Shown: positions 1 through 7,675, counted from the stretch's first letter. The stretch is 18,977 bases of DNA from Chryseobacterium gleum (GCA_945883885.1 CAMCYM010000005.1:1-18977); one strand, 5' to 3'. Numbers and translations are program-made. Notes: generated from the sequence alone by a model not told the origin.

Positions 1-30
1 GGCGCCCTCATCCCTGATTCCCCATTCCTC

Positions 31-861
31 ATGTGCGGCCGCTACACCACCGTCTCCACCGTCTCCGTCGTCGAACAGCGCTTCCGGGTGCAGGTGCCCG
101 CGGAGCGGGTTTGGGAGCCGAACGCCAACGTTTCTGCTGGGGCAGCAGCGCCGGTCATTGCCGATGAGGCGCCCGGCGAGGTGCAGCTCATGCAGTTCGG
201 CTTTACCCCCCGGTGGGCGAAGAAGCAGTTTTACACGCTGAACGCGCGGTCGGAAGGCGATTCAAATCCGGACGATGATCCGCGGTATGCCGGGGCGATG
301 GGCATCCTGCGCAAGCCCATGTTCCGGCAGTCGATCCGCGACCGGCGGTGCCTCGTGGTGGTCGACGGGTTCATCGAAGGGCCGAAGGATCTGAAGCTCA
401 GCCGGCCGTTCTTGGTGTATCCGCGGGATGGGCGGCCGATGGCGTTGGCGGGGATTTGGGACGAATGGGCGCATCCGGAGACGGGCGAGGTGGTGCGGTC
501 GTTTGCCATCCTGACCACGGTCGCAAACCCCACGCTGCAGGCCATCGGCCACCACCGCTCGCCCGTGGTGCTCGATCCAGACGACGAACGCGCATGGATC
601 GATCCCGCCGCACCCATCGCGGAGGTGACGGCGCTGATGCGGCCCTGTCCCGTCGGGCGGCTCAACGCCCATCCCATCGCACCGGCCATCCGCGATCCGC
701 GCGCCCAAGGGTCCGAGTTGCTGCGGCCCACCGGCGAACTCATCCACCCGGAACACCGGTTCATCCCGCATGAACACCTCGAGCTCTTCGGGATGGGGGA
801 AGGCCGTGCGCGGAACCGGCCCCGGTCGGGCGGCCCGGAGCAGCTGCCCCTGTTCAGCTGA
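31..861 (+). CDS. SRAP-domain protein (YedK/HMCES family, abasic-site crosslinking)
   Basis: Family role: SRAP proteins form a covalent thiazolidine link to abasic sites in single-stranded DNA through Cys2, shielding them during replication. Seen here: the protein starts MCGRY, so removal of Met exposes Cys2. Other active-site positions match the family: Asn71 and Arg73 in LNARSEG, Glu116 in VDGFIEG (family GFYEW), and His174 in GHHRSPVVL (family HxRMPV). At 276 aa it is longer than E. coli YedK (about 222 aa); the extra length is largely C-terminal. It ends EQLPLFS, and QLPLF (271-275) resembles a beta-clamp-binding pentapeptide. The start is fixed by the Cys2 requirement. A polymerase gene begins 10 bp downstream on the same strand, so the two are probably co-transcribed. 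Upstream control lies outside the window. The family call is secure; clamp binding is inferred. Confidence 0.95.
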   Translation: MCGRYTTVSTVSVVEQRFRVQVPAERVWEPNANVSAGAAAPVIADEAPGEVQLMQFGFTPRWAKKQFYTLNARSEGDSNPDDDPRYAGAMGILRKPMFRQSIRDRRCLVVVDGFIEGPKDLKLSRPFLVYPRDGRPMALAGIWDEWAHPETGEVVRSFAILTTVANPTLQAIGHHRSPVVLDPDDERAWIDPAAPIAEVTALMRPCPVGRLNAHPIAPAIRDPRAQGSELLRPTGELIHPEHRFIPHEHLELFGMGEGRARNRPRSGGPEQLPLFS

Positions 862-871
862 ACGCTGCACC

Positions 872-3800
872 ATGCGCCTGGTCAACCACTCCCGCTTCAG
901 CCTGCGGTACGGTGTGCAGTCGGTCGAGGAACTGGTGGCCGACGCCGCGCGGGATGGGGTGGGGGCGCTTGCGCTGACGGACATCAACTCCACGTCTGCG
1001 GGCTGGGACTTTGTGGCCGCGGCCGAGCGGCATGGGGTGCGGCCGGTGTTGGGTATCGACTTCAGGGAAGGTGCGCGGGAGCGGTACGTCGGGATTGCCC
1101 GGGATGCCGAAGGGTATGCCGAGCTGTGCGCGCACCTGACGGACCACCTCCATGCGCACCGGGCCGTGGGGGCGGTGGCGCCCGCGTTCCGGAGGGCGGC
1201 GGTGGTGTACCCGTGGCGGGTTTGGGCAGACGGGGCGGTGCAGGAGTTGGGGGAGGATGCGTGGATCGGGGTTCGCCCGGGGGAGTTGGGGGAGCTGCGG
1301 ATCCTCGAGGGGGATGCGGCGCGGCGGGGGCGGGTGCCCTGGGACCGGCTGGTGGCGTACGCGCCGGGGACGTTTCGGGGGAAGCGGGACTGGAACTGCC
1401 ACCGGCTGCTGCGGGCCATCGGGGAAAATGAGCTGCTGGCGCGGCTGTCCCCGGCCGATACCGGCCTTCCGGGGGACCGCGTGATGCGGCCGGACGAGAT
1501 CCGCGCCGCGTTTGCAGAACGCCCCGAATGGGTCGAACGGGCAGACGCGCTGCTTGCGGGCTGCCAAATTGCACGGCCCCGGCCGGAACCGGGCAGGCGC
1601 CACAACAACCCGCACACGTACACCGGCGAAGTGGAGGAGGACCGGGCGCTCATCCGCAGCCTCTGCGCGGAAGGACTGGCGTACCGGTACCCAGCAGGGC
1701 ATGGGGAGGCGGTCGAAGTGCGTTTGGCCCATGAGCTTGAAGTGATTGAAAGCCAGGGCTTCCTCGCCTACTTCCTGATCAACTGGGACATCGTGCACTA
1801 CGCGCGCGGCAAGGGCTACTTCCACGTCGGGCGCGGAAGCGGCGCGAATTCGCTGGTGGCCTACCTGCTGCGCATCACCGACGTCGACCCCATCGAGCTC
1901 GACCTGTACTTCGAGCGGTTCATGAACCTCTACCGGACGAATCCGCCCGATTTCGACATCGACTTTTCGTGGACGGACCGGGACGACGTCACGCGGTACA
2001 TCTTCGAGCGCTTTCCCCACGTGGCGCTCGTGGGAGCGTACAGCACCTTCCAGCACCGGGCGGTGGTGCGCGAGTTGGGCAAGGTGTTCGGGCTGCCCAA
2101 ACACGACATCGACGCGCTCGCCGAAGGCCGCTTCGACCTCGCCACCGCGGGCGAACTCGAAACGCTGGTCCTCACGTACGCGGCCCGCCTGCACGACTTC
2201 CCGAACTCGCTGACGCCGCACGCCTGTGGCATCCTCATCGCCGACCGCCCCCTCCACCACTTCTGCGCCACCTTCCTGCCGCCGAAGGGCTTCCCTACCA
2301 CGCAATTCGACATGGTCGTCGCCGAAGACGTGGGGCTCTTCAAATTCGACATCCTCAGCCAGCGCGGCCTCGGCAAAATCCGCGACACCGTCGACCTCGT
2401 CGCACGGCGCGACCCCGCCGCCGCCGCCGCCATCGACCTGCACGACCTCAGCCGGTTCAAGGACGACCCCGCCGTGCGCAGCATGCTGCGGGAAGCCCGG
2501 GCCATCGGCTGCTTCTACGTCGAATCGCCCGCCATGCGGATGCTCCTGCGCAAGCTCTCCGTCGACACCTACCTCGGCCTCGTGGCCGCCAGCTCGGTCA
2601 TCCGGCCCGGCGTCTCCCGCAGCGGCATGATGCGTGCGTACATCGAGCGGCACCGCGATCCCGCACGCCGCGCCGATGCCCACCCCGTCCTGGCCGACCT
2701 CATGCCGGAGACCTACGGCGTGATGGTGTACCAAGAAGACGTCATCAAGGTAGCGCACCGCTTCGCCGGCCTCGACCTCGGCGAGGCGGACGTGCTGCGG
2801 CGCGGGATGAGCGGCAAATTCCGCTCCCGCGAGGAGTTTGGGCGGGCCCGCGACGCCTTCATCGCCCGGGCCATCGCCCTCGGCCACGCCCCCGACGACG
2901 TCGCCGACGTGTGGCGCCAAGTCGAGAGCTTCGCGGGCTACGCCTTCGCAAAAGGCCACTCGGCCTCCTACGCCGTCGAGAGTTACCAAAGCCTCTTCCT
3001 CAAGGCCCACTACCCCATCGAGTACATGGCCGCGTGCATCAACAACTTCGGCGGCTTCTACCGCACGGAATTCTACGTGCACGAAGCGCGGCGCGTCGGG
3101 GCGACGGTCGTCGAACCCTGCATCGCGCGCGGCGAATGGGAGGCGACGGTCCACGGCACCACGCTCGTCCTCGGCTTCAACCTCGTCGCCGGTGCGGACG
3201 CGGCGACGGTGCGGCGGGCGGTGCGGTCCCGGGCGGCCGACGGGCCGTTCCGGTCCCTCGAGGACTTCGTCCGCCGCGTGCCCGTCGGCCCCGAGCAGCT
3301 GCTGCCGCTCGTGCGGTCCGGCGGCTTCGCCTTCACCGGCCGGTCGAAGCAGCAGCTGCTCTGGGAGGCGCACCTGCTGCTCGGGCACGTCCGGGGACGC
3401 GGCGGCGCCCCGACGCTCTTCGCCGCCACCGCCCGCCCCTTCACGCTGCCGCCGCTCGAGGGCGGAACCCTCGAAGACGCCTTCGACCAGCTAGAGCTGC
3501 TGGGCTTTCCCCTCGCGCCCCCCTTTCACCTGCTGACTTCTGAAGCCCAGTCAGCGGTGGGACGCAGCGTGCCGGCAGGGGAGCTCGCCGCCTGGGTGGG
3601 GCGCGACGTCGAAGTCATCGGATACGTGGTCGCCCTCAAGGATACCGCGACGGTCCGCGGGGAGCGGATGTGCTTCGGATGCTTCATCGACGCGGCCGGC
3701 GACTGGCTCGACACCGTGCATTTCCCTCCGGTGCTCCGGTCCCATCCCTTCCGCGGGCGCGGCATCTACCGCATCCGGGGCACCGTCCGCGAAGAATTCG

Positions 3801-3982
3801 ACTGCCTCCACGTGGAAGCCTCGGTCCTGGAGAAGCTGCCGTACATCCCCGACCCGCGGTTTGACGACAGCGGCACCCCCGACCCGACGGCGCAGCCCCG
3901 GCCCACCGTACCCCGGCGGCGGAGTGCCCCGAACGGGCGGAGCGCCACGGCCTCTTGGAAGCGGGAGCGTCCCGGCACTTGA
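872..3982 (+). CDS. dnaE: DnaE-family DNA polymerase III alpha subunit, short damage-associated type
   Basis: C-family DNA polymerase of 1036 aa, shorter than replicative DnaE (about 1160). Domains in order: an N-terminal PHP domain (about 1-200) that begins MRLVNHSRFSLRYG and has lost most metal ligands (no HxH, LTDIN instead of LTDH); a palm with catalytic Asp362 and Asp364 in PPDFDIDFSW and Asp493 in KFDILSQRGLG; fingers and tandem helix-hairpin-helix with YQEDVIKVAHRFAGLDLGEA and FAGYAFAKGHSASYAVESYQ; an OB fold from about residue 913 (EVIGYVVALKD, DTVHFPP). The last 45 residues are Pro/Arg-rich and look disordered. I chose ATG 872 because homology starts there; an in-frame ATG at 770 would add 34 unlike residues inside the SRAP gene. 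Pairing with SRAP suggests a translesion or SOS-type polymerase rather than the replicative one. That role is inferred; the polymerase identity is certain. Confidence 0.93.
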   Translation: MRLVNHSRFSLRYGVQSVEELVADAARDGVGALALTDINSTSAGWDFVAAAERHGVRPVLGIDFREGARERYVGIARDAEGYAELCAHLTDHLHAHRAVGAVAPAFRRAAVVYPWRVWADGAVQELGEDAWIGVRPGELGELRILEGDAARRGRVPWDRLVAYAPGTFRGKRDWNCHRLLRAIGENELLARLSPADTGLPGDRVMRPDEIRAAFAERPEWVERADALLAGCQIARPRPEPGRRHNNPHTYTGEVEEDRALIRSLCAEGLAYRYPAGHGEAVEVRLAHELEVIESQGFLAYFLINWDIVHYARGKGYFHVGRGSGANSLVAYLLRITDVDPIELDLYFERFMNLYRTNPPDFDIDFSWTDRDDVTRYIFERFPHVALVGAYSTFQHRAVVRELGKVFGLPKHDIDALAEGRFDLATAGELETLVLTYAARLHDFPNSLTPHACGILIADRPLHHFCATFLPPKGFPTTQFDMVVAEDVGLFKFDILSQRGLGKIRDTVDLVARRDPAAAAAIDLHDLSRFKDDPAVRSMLREARAIGCFYVESPAMRMLLRKLSVDTYLGLVAASSVIRPGVSRSGMMRAYIERHRDPARRADAHPVLADLMPETYGVMVYQEDVIKVAHRFAGLDLGEADVLRRGMSGKFRSREEFGRARDAFIARAIALGHAPDDVADVWRQVESFAGYAFAKGHSASYAVESYQSLFLKAHYPIEYMAACINNFGGFYRTEFYVHEARRVGATVVEPCIARGEWEATVHGTTLVLGFNLVAGADAATVRRAVRSRAADGPFRSLEDFVRRVPVGPEQLLPLVRSGGFAFTGRSKQQLLWEAHLLLGHVRGRGGAPTLFAATARPFTLPPLEGGTLEDAFDQLELLGFPLAPPFHLLTSEAQSAVGRSVPAGELAAWVGRDVEVIGYVVALKDTATVRGERMCFGCFIDAAGDWLDTVHFPPVLRSHPFRGRGIYRIRGTVREEFDCLHVEASVLEKLPYIPDPRFDDSGTPDPTAQPRPTVPRRRSAPNGRSATASWKRERPGT

Positions 3983-3998
3983 CGGCGGGGGGCCGTCA
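3980..3998. terminator. Hairpin shared by two convergent stop codons
   Basis: A perfect inverted repeat, TGACGGC-GGGGG-GCCGTCA (7 bp stem, 5 nt loop), spans the gap between the polymerase gene and the TonB-receptor gene. The left arm starts with the polymerase TGA (3980-3982) and the right arm ends with the receptor's TGA (3996-3998 on the opposite strand). In RNA a further G-U and C-G pair can extend it to 9 bp. Neither side has a U-tract, so it may act as a transcription block or mRNA 3' end protector rather than a textbook terminator. Confidence 0.5.
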
Positions 3999-6368
3999 GG
4001 ACGCGGCGGCGACGCGGAACCGCAGTCCCCCGTACAGCATGCGGCCGAAAATCGGTCCGTACACCAAACTCGCGTCGAAATGCTGGTCGAAGTCCGCGGG
4101 CGCAACCGGGGGCTCGCCCGGATAGGTGGCGCCGAGGATGGGCCGGTCTTGGCGGACGTCGGTGGCGTTTTCCACGCCGAGGTACACGTCAAGGCGGGGC
4201 GAAAAGACCCGAGTCACCTGGAGGTGCACCAGACCGAACGGGTCTGCCACGGCCGCCCGCTGGAAGGCCTCCGGATTCGTATCGGTCCGGGGGAGCCGTT
4301 GCCGCCCGTACACCTGGGCCGTGACGTCCGCCCGCCACTGGGTGCCGGACTTGGTCGGTTTGCTGGCGTAGCTCCACTGCGAAAACGCGCGGTGGCGCGG
4401 GACGAACGGGTCCCAGGAAGGGCTGTCGCCCCAGCGGTCTGTGGAGGCCTCGACGTACCGCCACGCGACCCGGAGGTCCCACCGGCGGTGGAAGGCCCAG
4501 TCCCACTCGATTTGGGCCGCGAGGGACGACGAAGCGCGCTCCACCGCGTAGATGTAGACGTGCTGCGGATCGAGGTCCGTATCGACCACCGTCCTGCGCA
4601 CGAAGCGCGTGCCGAAGACATCTACGGAGAGTGAGGCGTCGCGGTAGTTGAGGGGAAACCGCGCCGTCAGGCTGAGCCCTGCATTGTCCGAAATCTCGGG
4701 ACGCAGGTCGAGCTGGGACAGGGGCAAGGCCGCTCCTGCTACCGGGTCCCACGCCGCCCACGTGCGGTTGCTCACCCACAGCCCCGGATACTCCGCGAAC
4801 GGCAGCGGGGTGCGGAACCCCCGGCCAGCGGAGGCCTTGAGGGCGATTTGCTCGGTCACGCTCCACCGGGTGTGGACCCGCGGCGAAACGAACAGCCCGT
4901 GCAGGTTGTGGTGATCGACCCGCAGGCCGGCCACGAGCGCGAACCGGTCGGCCCGGTTCCACGTGTACTCGAAAAAGACGCCTGGAGTCCACTCCGTCCG
5001 CTTCAACTGCGTTTCCGCAGAATCAGCCCCCACGGGCAGGGCCCCCACGACCTCATCGTAGGCGTTGAACACGCCGCTGAGGCCCGCCGTCCACGCATGG
5101 TCCGTCGTGCCGAAGATGCCTTGGACCAGCAGGTTGATCCGGGCATACGTTTCTTCCGCGGTGTAGCGGTGTCGCCCGAAGAGTTGGCGGTTGTCGTGCC
5201 GTGCCAGCGCCACTTGCGAACCGAGGCTGCGCCCCGGAGTGCCTGGCAGCACGTATCCGGTTTTTGCTGTGGCTTCGTAGCGCCGGATCTGCTGCACGGC
5301 GGACCAGGCCGGGCCACGGTCACGGAGCAACGCTTCAGCGGTGGCCCACAGCGGCTCCGACTGAGGAAAGGCCGAGGCCGCTCCGGTGGCCAGGTCCGTC
5401 CGCACCGTGCTCACCGCGTATTCCCCCTCCATTCCCCGGTCGCCCAGGAACTTCCATTCGTTGCGCACCACCGCATGCCGCTGCAGCGGCACATCGAGGA
5501 ACCCGTCCGTGTTTCGGTCGTTCGCGCGGTCGTTGTAGAGGGCGTGGGTCAACACGGCGGTGCTCCAGCGCCGTCCCACGGCATGCCGGCTCACGTGGTT
5601 CCATTCCAGCCGACCCCCCTCGTTTGCATAGAGGTTCACGTGGAGCGGGTCTGCGTTCATCGGGTTCTTCATGGCCAGGTTGATTTGGCCTGCCATGCTC
5701 TCGTGGCCACCGGTCACGCTCCCTGCCCCTTTCGTGATGTAAATCGCTTCTATCCAGTCGCCCGGAATCAGCATCAATCCTTGCACAGCTGCCAAGCCCC
5801 GCGGTCCGGGGAGGTTGTCGACGAGCAGCTGGGTGTATTTCCCGTCGAGGCCGAGCATCCGGATTTGGCGCGTGCCGGTCATCGCATCCGTGAAAGAAGC
5901 GTCCACCGCAGCATTCGTTTCGAACGCCTCCGACAGGTTGCAGCACGCGGCCTTCACCAACTCTTTGCGGCTCAGTTGCTGCACGTGCATGGGATTCAGG
6001 AGGGACAGGGTCGCGCCACTCCCCCGCGCTTCTACCTCCGCAGCCTGCAACTCCACCCCGGCCTCGAGCACTGCTTCGACGTAGGGCTGTCCCTCCCAAA
6101 CCAACCCCACGGTGCTGTAGCCCACGCTCGAAAACCGCAGCGTATCCCCGCGTTCGGCCGCAGCGATCTTGAAAAATCCGAAGCCGTCCGTCACCACCGG
6201 CGCAGGCCGATTCTTTCCTACCCACGCCACATAGGCCCCCGGCAACGGCTCAGCAGCCGCGCCAGGAGAAGGCACGAAGAACACCTTGCCCCGGACGGAC
6301 ACTTGGGCCGTCATTGCAACCGCAACAGCCGTAAAAGCCAGGGCGATGCCCCACCGCACACCCCGCAT
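3996..6368 (-). CDS. TonB-dependent outer-membrane receptor, probable metal (copper) uptake type
   Basis: A 790 aa outer-membrane beta-barrel receptor powered by TonB. A signal peptide occupies about residues 1-22. A carboxypeptidase-regulatory-like domain follows (about 23-107). The plug runs about 120-235, with RQIRMLGLDGKYTQLLVDN, DWIEAIYITKGAGSV and HESMAGQINLAMKNP. The remainder is barrel, ending RMLYGGLRFRVAAAS. The plug holds adjacent Cys142-Cys143 in KAACCNLSEAFE, a possible metal site. The start is the ATG at 6368, which gives a clean signal peptide; 66 codons of open frame upstream lie over the HMA gene and do not look like protein. The ATG shares its A with the TGA of the upstream HMA gene, so translation is likely coupled. 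A heavy-metal-binding partner in the operon argues for metal or metal-complex transport; copper is my guess from remembered Bacteroidota relatives. Siderophore uptake is the main alternative. Confidence 0.9.
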   Translation of the reverse strand: MRGVRWGIALAFTAVAVAMTAQVSVRGKVFFVPSPGAAAEPLPGAYVAWVGKNRPAPVVTDGFGFFKIAAAERGDTLRFSSVGYSTVGLVWEGQPYVEAVLEAGVELQAAEVEARGSGATLSLLNPMHVQQLSRKELVKAACCNLSEAFETNAAVDASFTDAMTGTRQIRMLGLDGKYTQLLVDNLPGPRGLAAVQGLMLIPGDWIEAIYITKGAGSVTGGHESMAGQINLAMKNPMNADPLHVNLYANEGGRLEWNHVSRHAVGRRWSTAVLTHALYNDRANDRNTDGFLDVPLQRHAVVRNEWKFLGDRGMEGEYAVSTVRTDLATGAASAFPQSEPLWATAEALLRDRGPAWSAVQQIRRYEATAKTGYVLPGTPGRSLGSQVALARHDNRQLFGRHRYTAEETYARINLLVQGIFGTTDHAWTAGLSGVFNAYDEVVGALPVGADSAETQLKRTEWTPGVFFEYTWNRADRFALVAGLRVDHHNLHGLFVSPRVHTRWSVTEQIALKASAGRGFRTPLPFAEYPGLWVSNRTWAAWDPVAGAALPLSQLDLRPEISDNAGLSLTARFPLNYRDASLSVDVFGTRFVRRTVVDTDLDPQHVYIYAVERASSSLAAQIEWDWAFHRRWDLRVAWRYVEASTDRWGDSPSWDPFVPRHRAFSQWSYASKPTKSGTQWRADVTAQVYGRQRLPRTDTNPEAFQRAAVADPFGLVHLQVTRVFSPRLDVYLGVENATDVRQDRPILGATYPGEPPVAPADFDQHFDASLVYGPIFGRMLYGGLRFRVAAAS

Positions 6369-6721
6369 CAATGCTCGTGCTTGCCGTCGGTACAGTTCGC
6401 GTTCTCCCGGTACTTGCAACATCCGTGCAAGCCCGCATACACATCGTCTGTGGCCTTGACCCGCTCCGTATCGTGCCCGACTCCGGCGACCAAGGCGTGC
6501 AATTGCTCCTCCGAAAGGACCTGCGGTTTGTACACCACCCGCAGTGCTTTCGAGTCCACATCCCAATCCGCGAGTACCACTCCCTTGACATCGAGGGCTG
6601 CCTCGATCCGCTCTTCACACATGCCGCACAGCCCCTCAACCTTGAAGGTGGTTTCCAAACGTTTCTGCGCTGTGGCTGAACTTGCTACCACAAGGGCCAC
6701 GAAAAAAACGAGCGTTTTCAT
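6368..6721 (-). CDS. Secreted heavy-metal-associated (HMA) domain protein
   Basis: A 117 aa protein with an N-terminal signal peptide (MKTLVFFVALVVASSATAQ) and a ferredoxin-like HMA domain. The metal-binding loop is GLCGMCEERI, with Cys32 and Cys35 forming the CxxC of Atx1/CopZ-type copper carriers. The helix-strand-helix continues through VKGVVLADWDVDSKALRVVY. After the domain comes a tail with Cys101-Cys102, Cys110, His115 and His117 (GLHGCCKY ... CTDGKHEH) that could form a second metal site. Export makes it a periplasmic or surface chaperone rather than a cytosolic one. It is first in a two-gene operon with the TonB receptor (TGATG overlap). A possible -7-like element, TAACTTTA (6727-6734), lies only 5 nt before the ATG, so the message may be nearly leaderless; that is weak evidence. 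Metal specificity is not readable. Confidence 0.88.
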   Translation of the reverse strand: MKTLVFFVALVVASSATAQKRLETTFKVEGLCGMCEERIEAALDVKGVVLADWDVDSKALRVVYKPQVLSEEQLHALVAGVGHDTERVKATDDVYAGLHGCCKYRENANCTDGKHEH

Positions 6722-6739
6722 GTTCGTAAAGTTACGCCG

Positions 6740-6781
6740 AAAAATGACGAGGTCGGAGCTCCACTCAGGAACTCCGACCTC
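6740..6781 (-). terminator. Rho-independent terminator after tRNA-Pro
   Basis: On the minus strand a perfect 10 bp stem, GAGGTCGGAG / CTCCGACCTC (6772-6781 and 6749-6758) with a 13 nt loop, is followed by GTCATTTTTC, giving five T at 6744-6740. It starts 4 bp past the encoded CCA of the tRNA, and it insulates the HMA/receptor operon from the tRNA and from sdh readthrough. Confidence 0.85.
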
Positions 6782-6784
6782 CTC

Positions 6785-6861
6785 TGGTCGGGATAGCAGG
6801 ATTCGAACCTGCGGCCTCTTCGTCCCGAACGAAGCGCGCTACCGGACTGCGCTATATCCCG
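6785..6861 (-). tRNA. tRNA-Pro (anticodon CGG), CCA encoded
   Basis: The minus strand folds as a full cloverleaf: acceptor CGGGATA/TATCCCG, D arm GCGC-AGTCCGGTA-GCGC, anticodon arm CTTCG-TTCGGGA-CGAAG with anticodon CGG (reads CCG), variable loop AGGCC, and T arm GCAGG-TTCGAAT-CCTGC. The discriminator is A (6788) and the 3' CCA is encoded at 6787-6785. The gene has its own promoter and terminator on either side. Confidence 0.97.
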
Positions 6862-6872
6862 GTCGGGGCCGG

Positions 6873-6904
6873 CAAAGGTACAGAATCTCTTCCGCTGTTC
6901 CTAA
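6873..6904 (-). promoter_or_regulatory. Bacteroidota-type promoter for tRNA-Pro
   Basis: On the minus strand TTAG (6904-6901), 20 nt, then TACCTTTG (6880-6873). The second element is an exact match to the Bacteroidota -7 consensus TAnnTTTG; the first is one base off the -33 TTTG, and the spacing is within the usual range. The -7 element ends 11 nt before the tRNA, consistent with a start about 5 nt ahead of the mature 5' end. Confidence 0.65.
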
Positions 6905-6916
6905 CACCTGGCTGCC

Positions 6917-7666
6917 TCAATCAGCTGAAAGCGATGCCCCGAGGTAGTCCCGGTTCATGCGCGCAATCGTGGACAGATCAATGCCTTTCGGGCACTCCAC
7001 CGCACACGCTCCCGTGTTCGTGCAGTTCCCGAATCCTTCCTTGTCCATCTGCTCCACCATGCGCATCACGCGCTCCTTGCGCTCCGGCTGCCCCTGTGGA
7101 AGGAGGGCGAACTGGCTGACCTTCGCTGCAACGAACAACATCGCCGAAGCGTTCTTGCAGGTGGCCACGCACGCTCCGCATCCGATGCACGTCGCTGCAT
7201 TGAAGGCCTCGTCCGCATCGTCCTTCGGAATCGGAATGGCATTCGCATCCAGCGTGTTGCCCGAGGTGTTCACCGAGATGTATCCTCCGGACTGAATGAC
7301 CCGGTCAAAGGCACTTCGGTCCACCGCCAAATCCTTGATCACCGGAAAAGCAGCTGCACGCCACGGCTCGACGTAGATCGTATCGCCGTCGTTGAACGAG
7401 CGCATGTGGAGCTGGCAGGTGGTCACCCCGCGATTCGGTCCGTGGGCCTCCCCGTTGATGAACATCGAGCACATTCCACAGATGCCTTCCCGGCAGTCGT
7501 GGTCAAATGCCACCGGATCCTGTCCATCGCGGATGAGCTTGTCGTTCAGCACATCCATCATTTCGAGGAAGGACATGTGCTCGCTCACCCCTTCCATCGG
7601 ATAGGTCTCTAACCGGCCTGTGTCCTCCGGACCGTTTTGGCGCCAAACTTTCAATGTCAGATTCAT
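6917..7666 (-). CDS. sdhB: Succinate dehydrogenase/fumarate reductase iron-sulfur subunit
   Basis: SdhB (249 aa) carries electrons from the flavoprotein to the membrane quinone site in complex II. The three cluster motifs are all present: [2Fe-2S] with Cys58, Cys63, Cys66 and Cys84 (CREGICGMC ... TTC); [4Fe-4S] with Cys160, Cys163, Cys166 and Cys170 (CIGCGACVATC); and [3Fe-4S] with Cys215, Cys221 and Cys225 (CTNTGACAVECPKGI). The length is normal for the family. It is the last gene of sdhC-sdhA-sdhB, 9 bp after sdhA. The tRNA-Pro promoter begins 12 bp past its stop and no strong terminator lies between, so sdh transcription could run into the tRNA unit and stop at the tRNA terminator. Confidence 0.97.
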   Translation of the reverse strand: MNLTLKVWRQNGPEDTGRLETYPMEGVSEHMSFLEMMDVLNDKLIRDGQDPVAFDHDCREGICGMCSMFINGEAHGPNRGVTTCQLHMRSFNDGDTIYVEPWRAAAFPVIKDLAVDRSAFDRVIQSGGYISVNTSGNTLDANAIPIPKDDADEAFNAATCIGCGACVATCKNASAMLFVAAKVSQFALLPQGQPERKERVMRMVEQMDKEGFGNCTNTGACAVECPKGIDLSTIARMNRDYLGASLSAD

Positions 7667-7675
7667 GGCTGCGGG

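Noticed and set aside
1..30. The tail of an upstream gene ending at TGA 15-17
   Set aside because: Only four codons would be visible, so neither coding nor identity can be supported.
770..871. A 34-codon N-terminal extension of the polymerase
   Set aside because: It lies in a different frame within the SRAP gene and resembles no PHP-domain start; similarity begins at the ATG at 872.
262..1653. A 463-codon minus-strand frame over SRAP and the start of dnaE
   Set aside because: Ser/Arg/Pro-rich shadow of two genes with clear family motifs; no domain of its own.
854..3388. An 844-codon open frame on the minus strand, antisense to the polymerase gene
   Set aside because: The sense strand carries a full DnaE with catalytic motifs. 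The antisense product is a low-complexity Asp/Glu/Val/Gly-rich string, as expected from high-GC third positions.
1969..3543. A 524-codon plus-strand frame inside dnaE
   Set aside because: Arg/Pro-rich out-of-frame translation of the polymerase; no motif.
6369..6566. A 66-codon extension of the TonB receptor upstream of its signal peptide
   Set aside because: It would bury the signal peptide inside the protein and overlaps the HMA gene in another frame.
4848..6947. A 699-codon plus-strand frame antisense to the TonB receptor, the HMA gene and the tRNA
   Set aside because: It runs straight through a tRNA, a terminator and two genes with signal peptides and domains, so it is a chance open frame.
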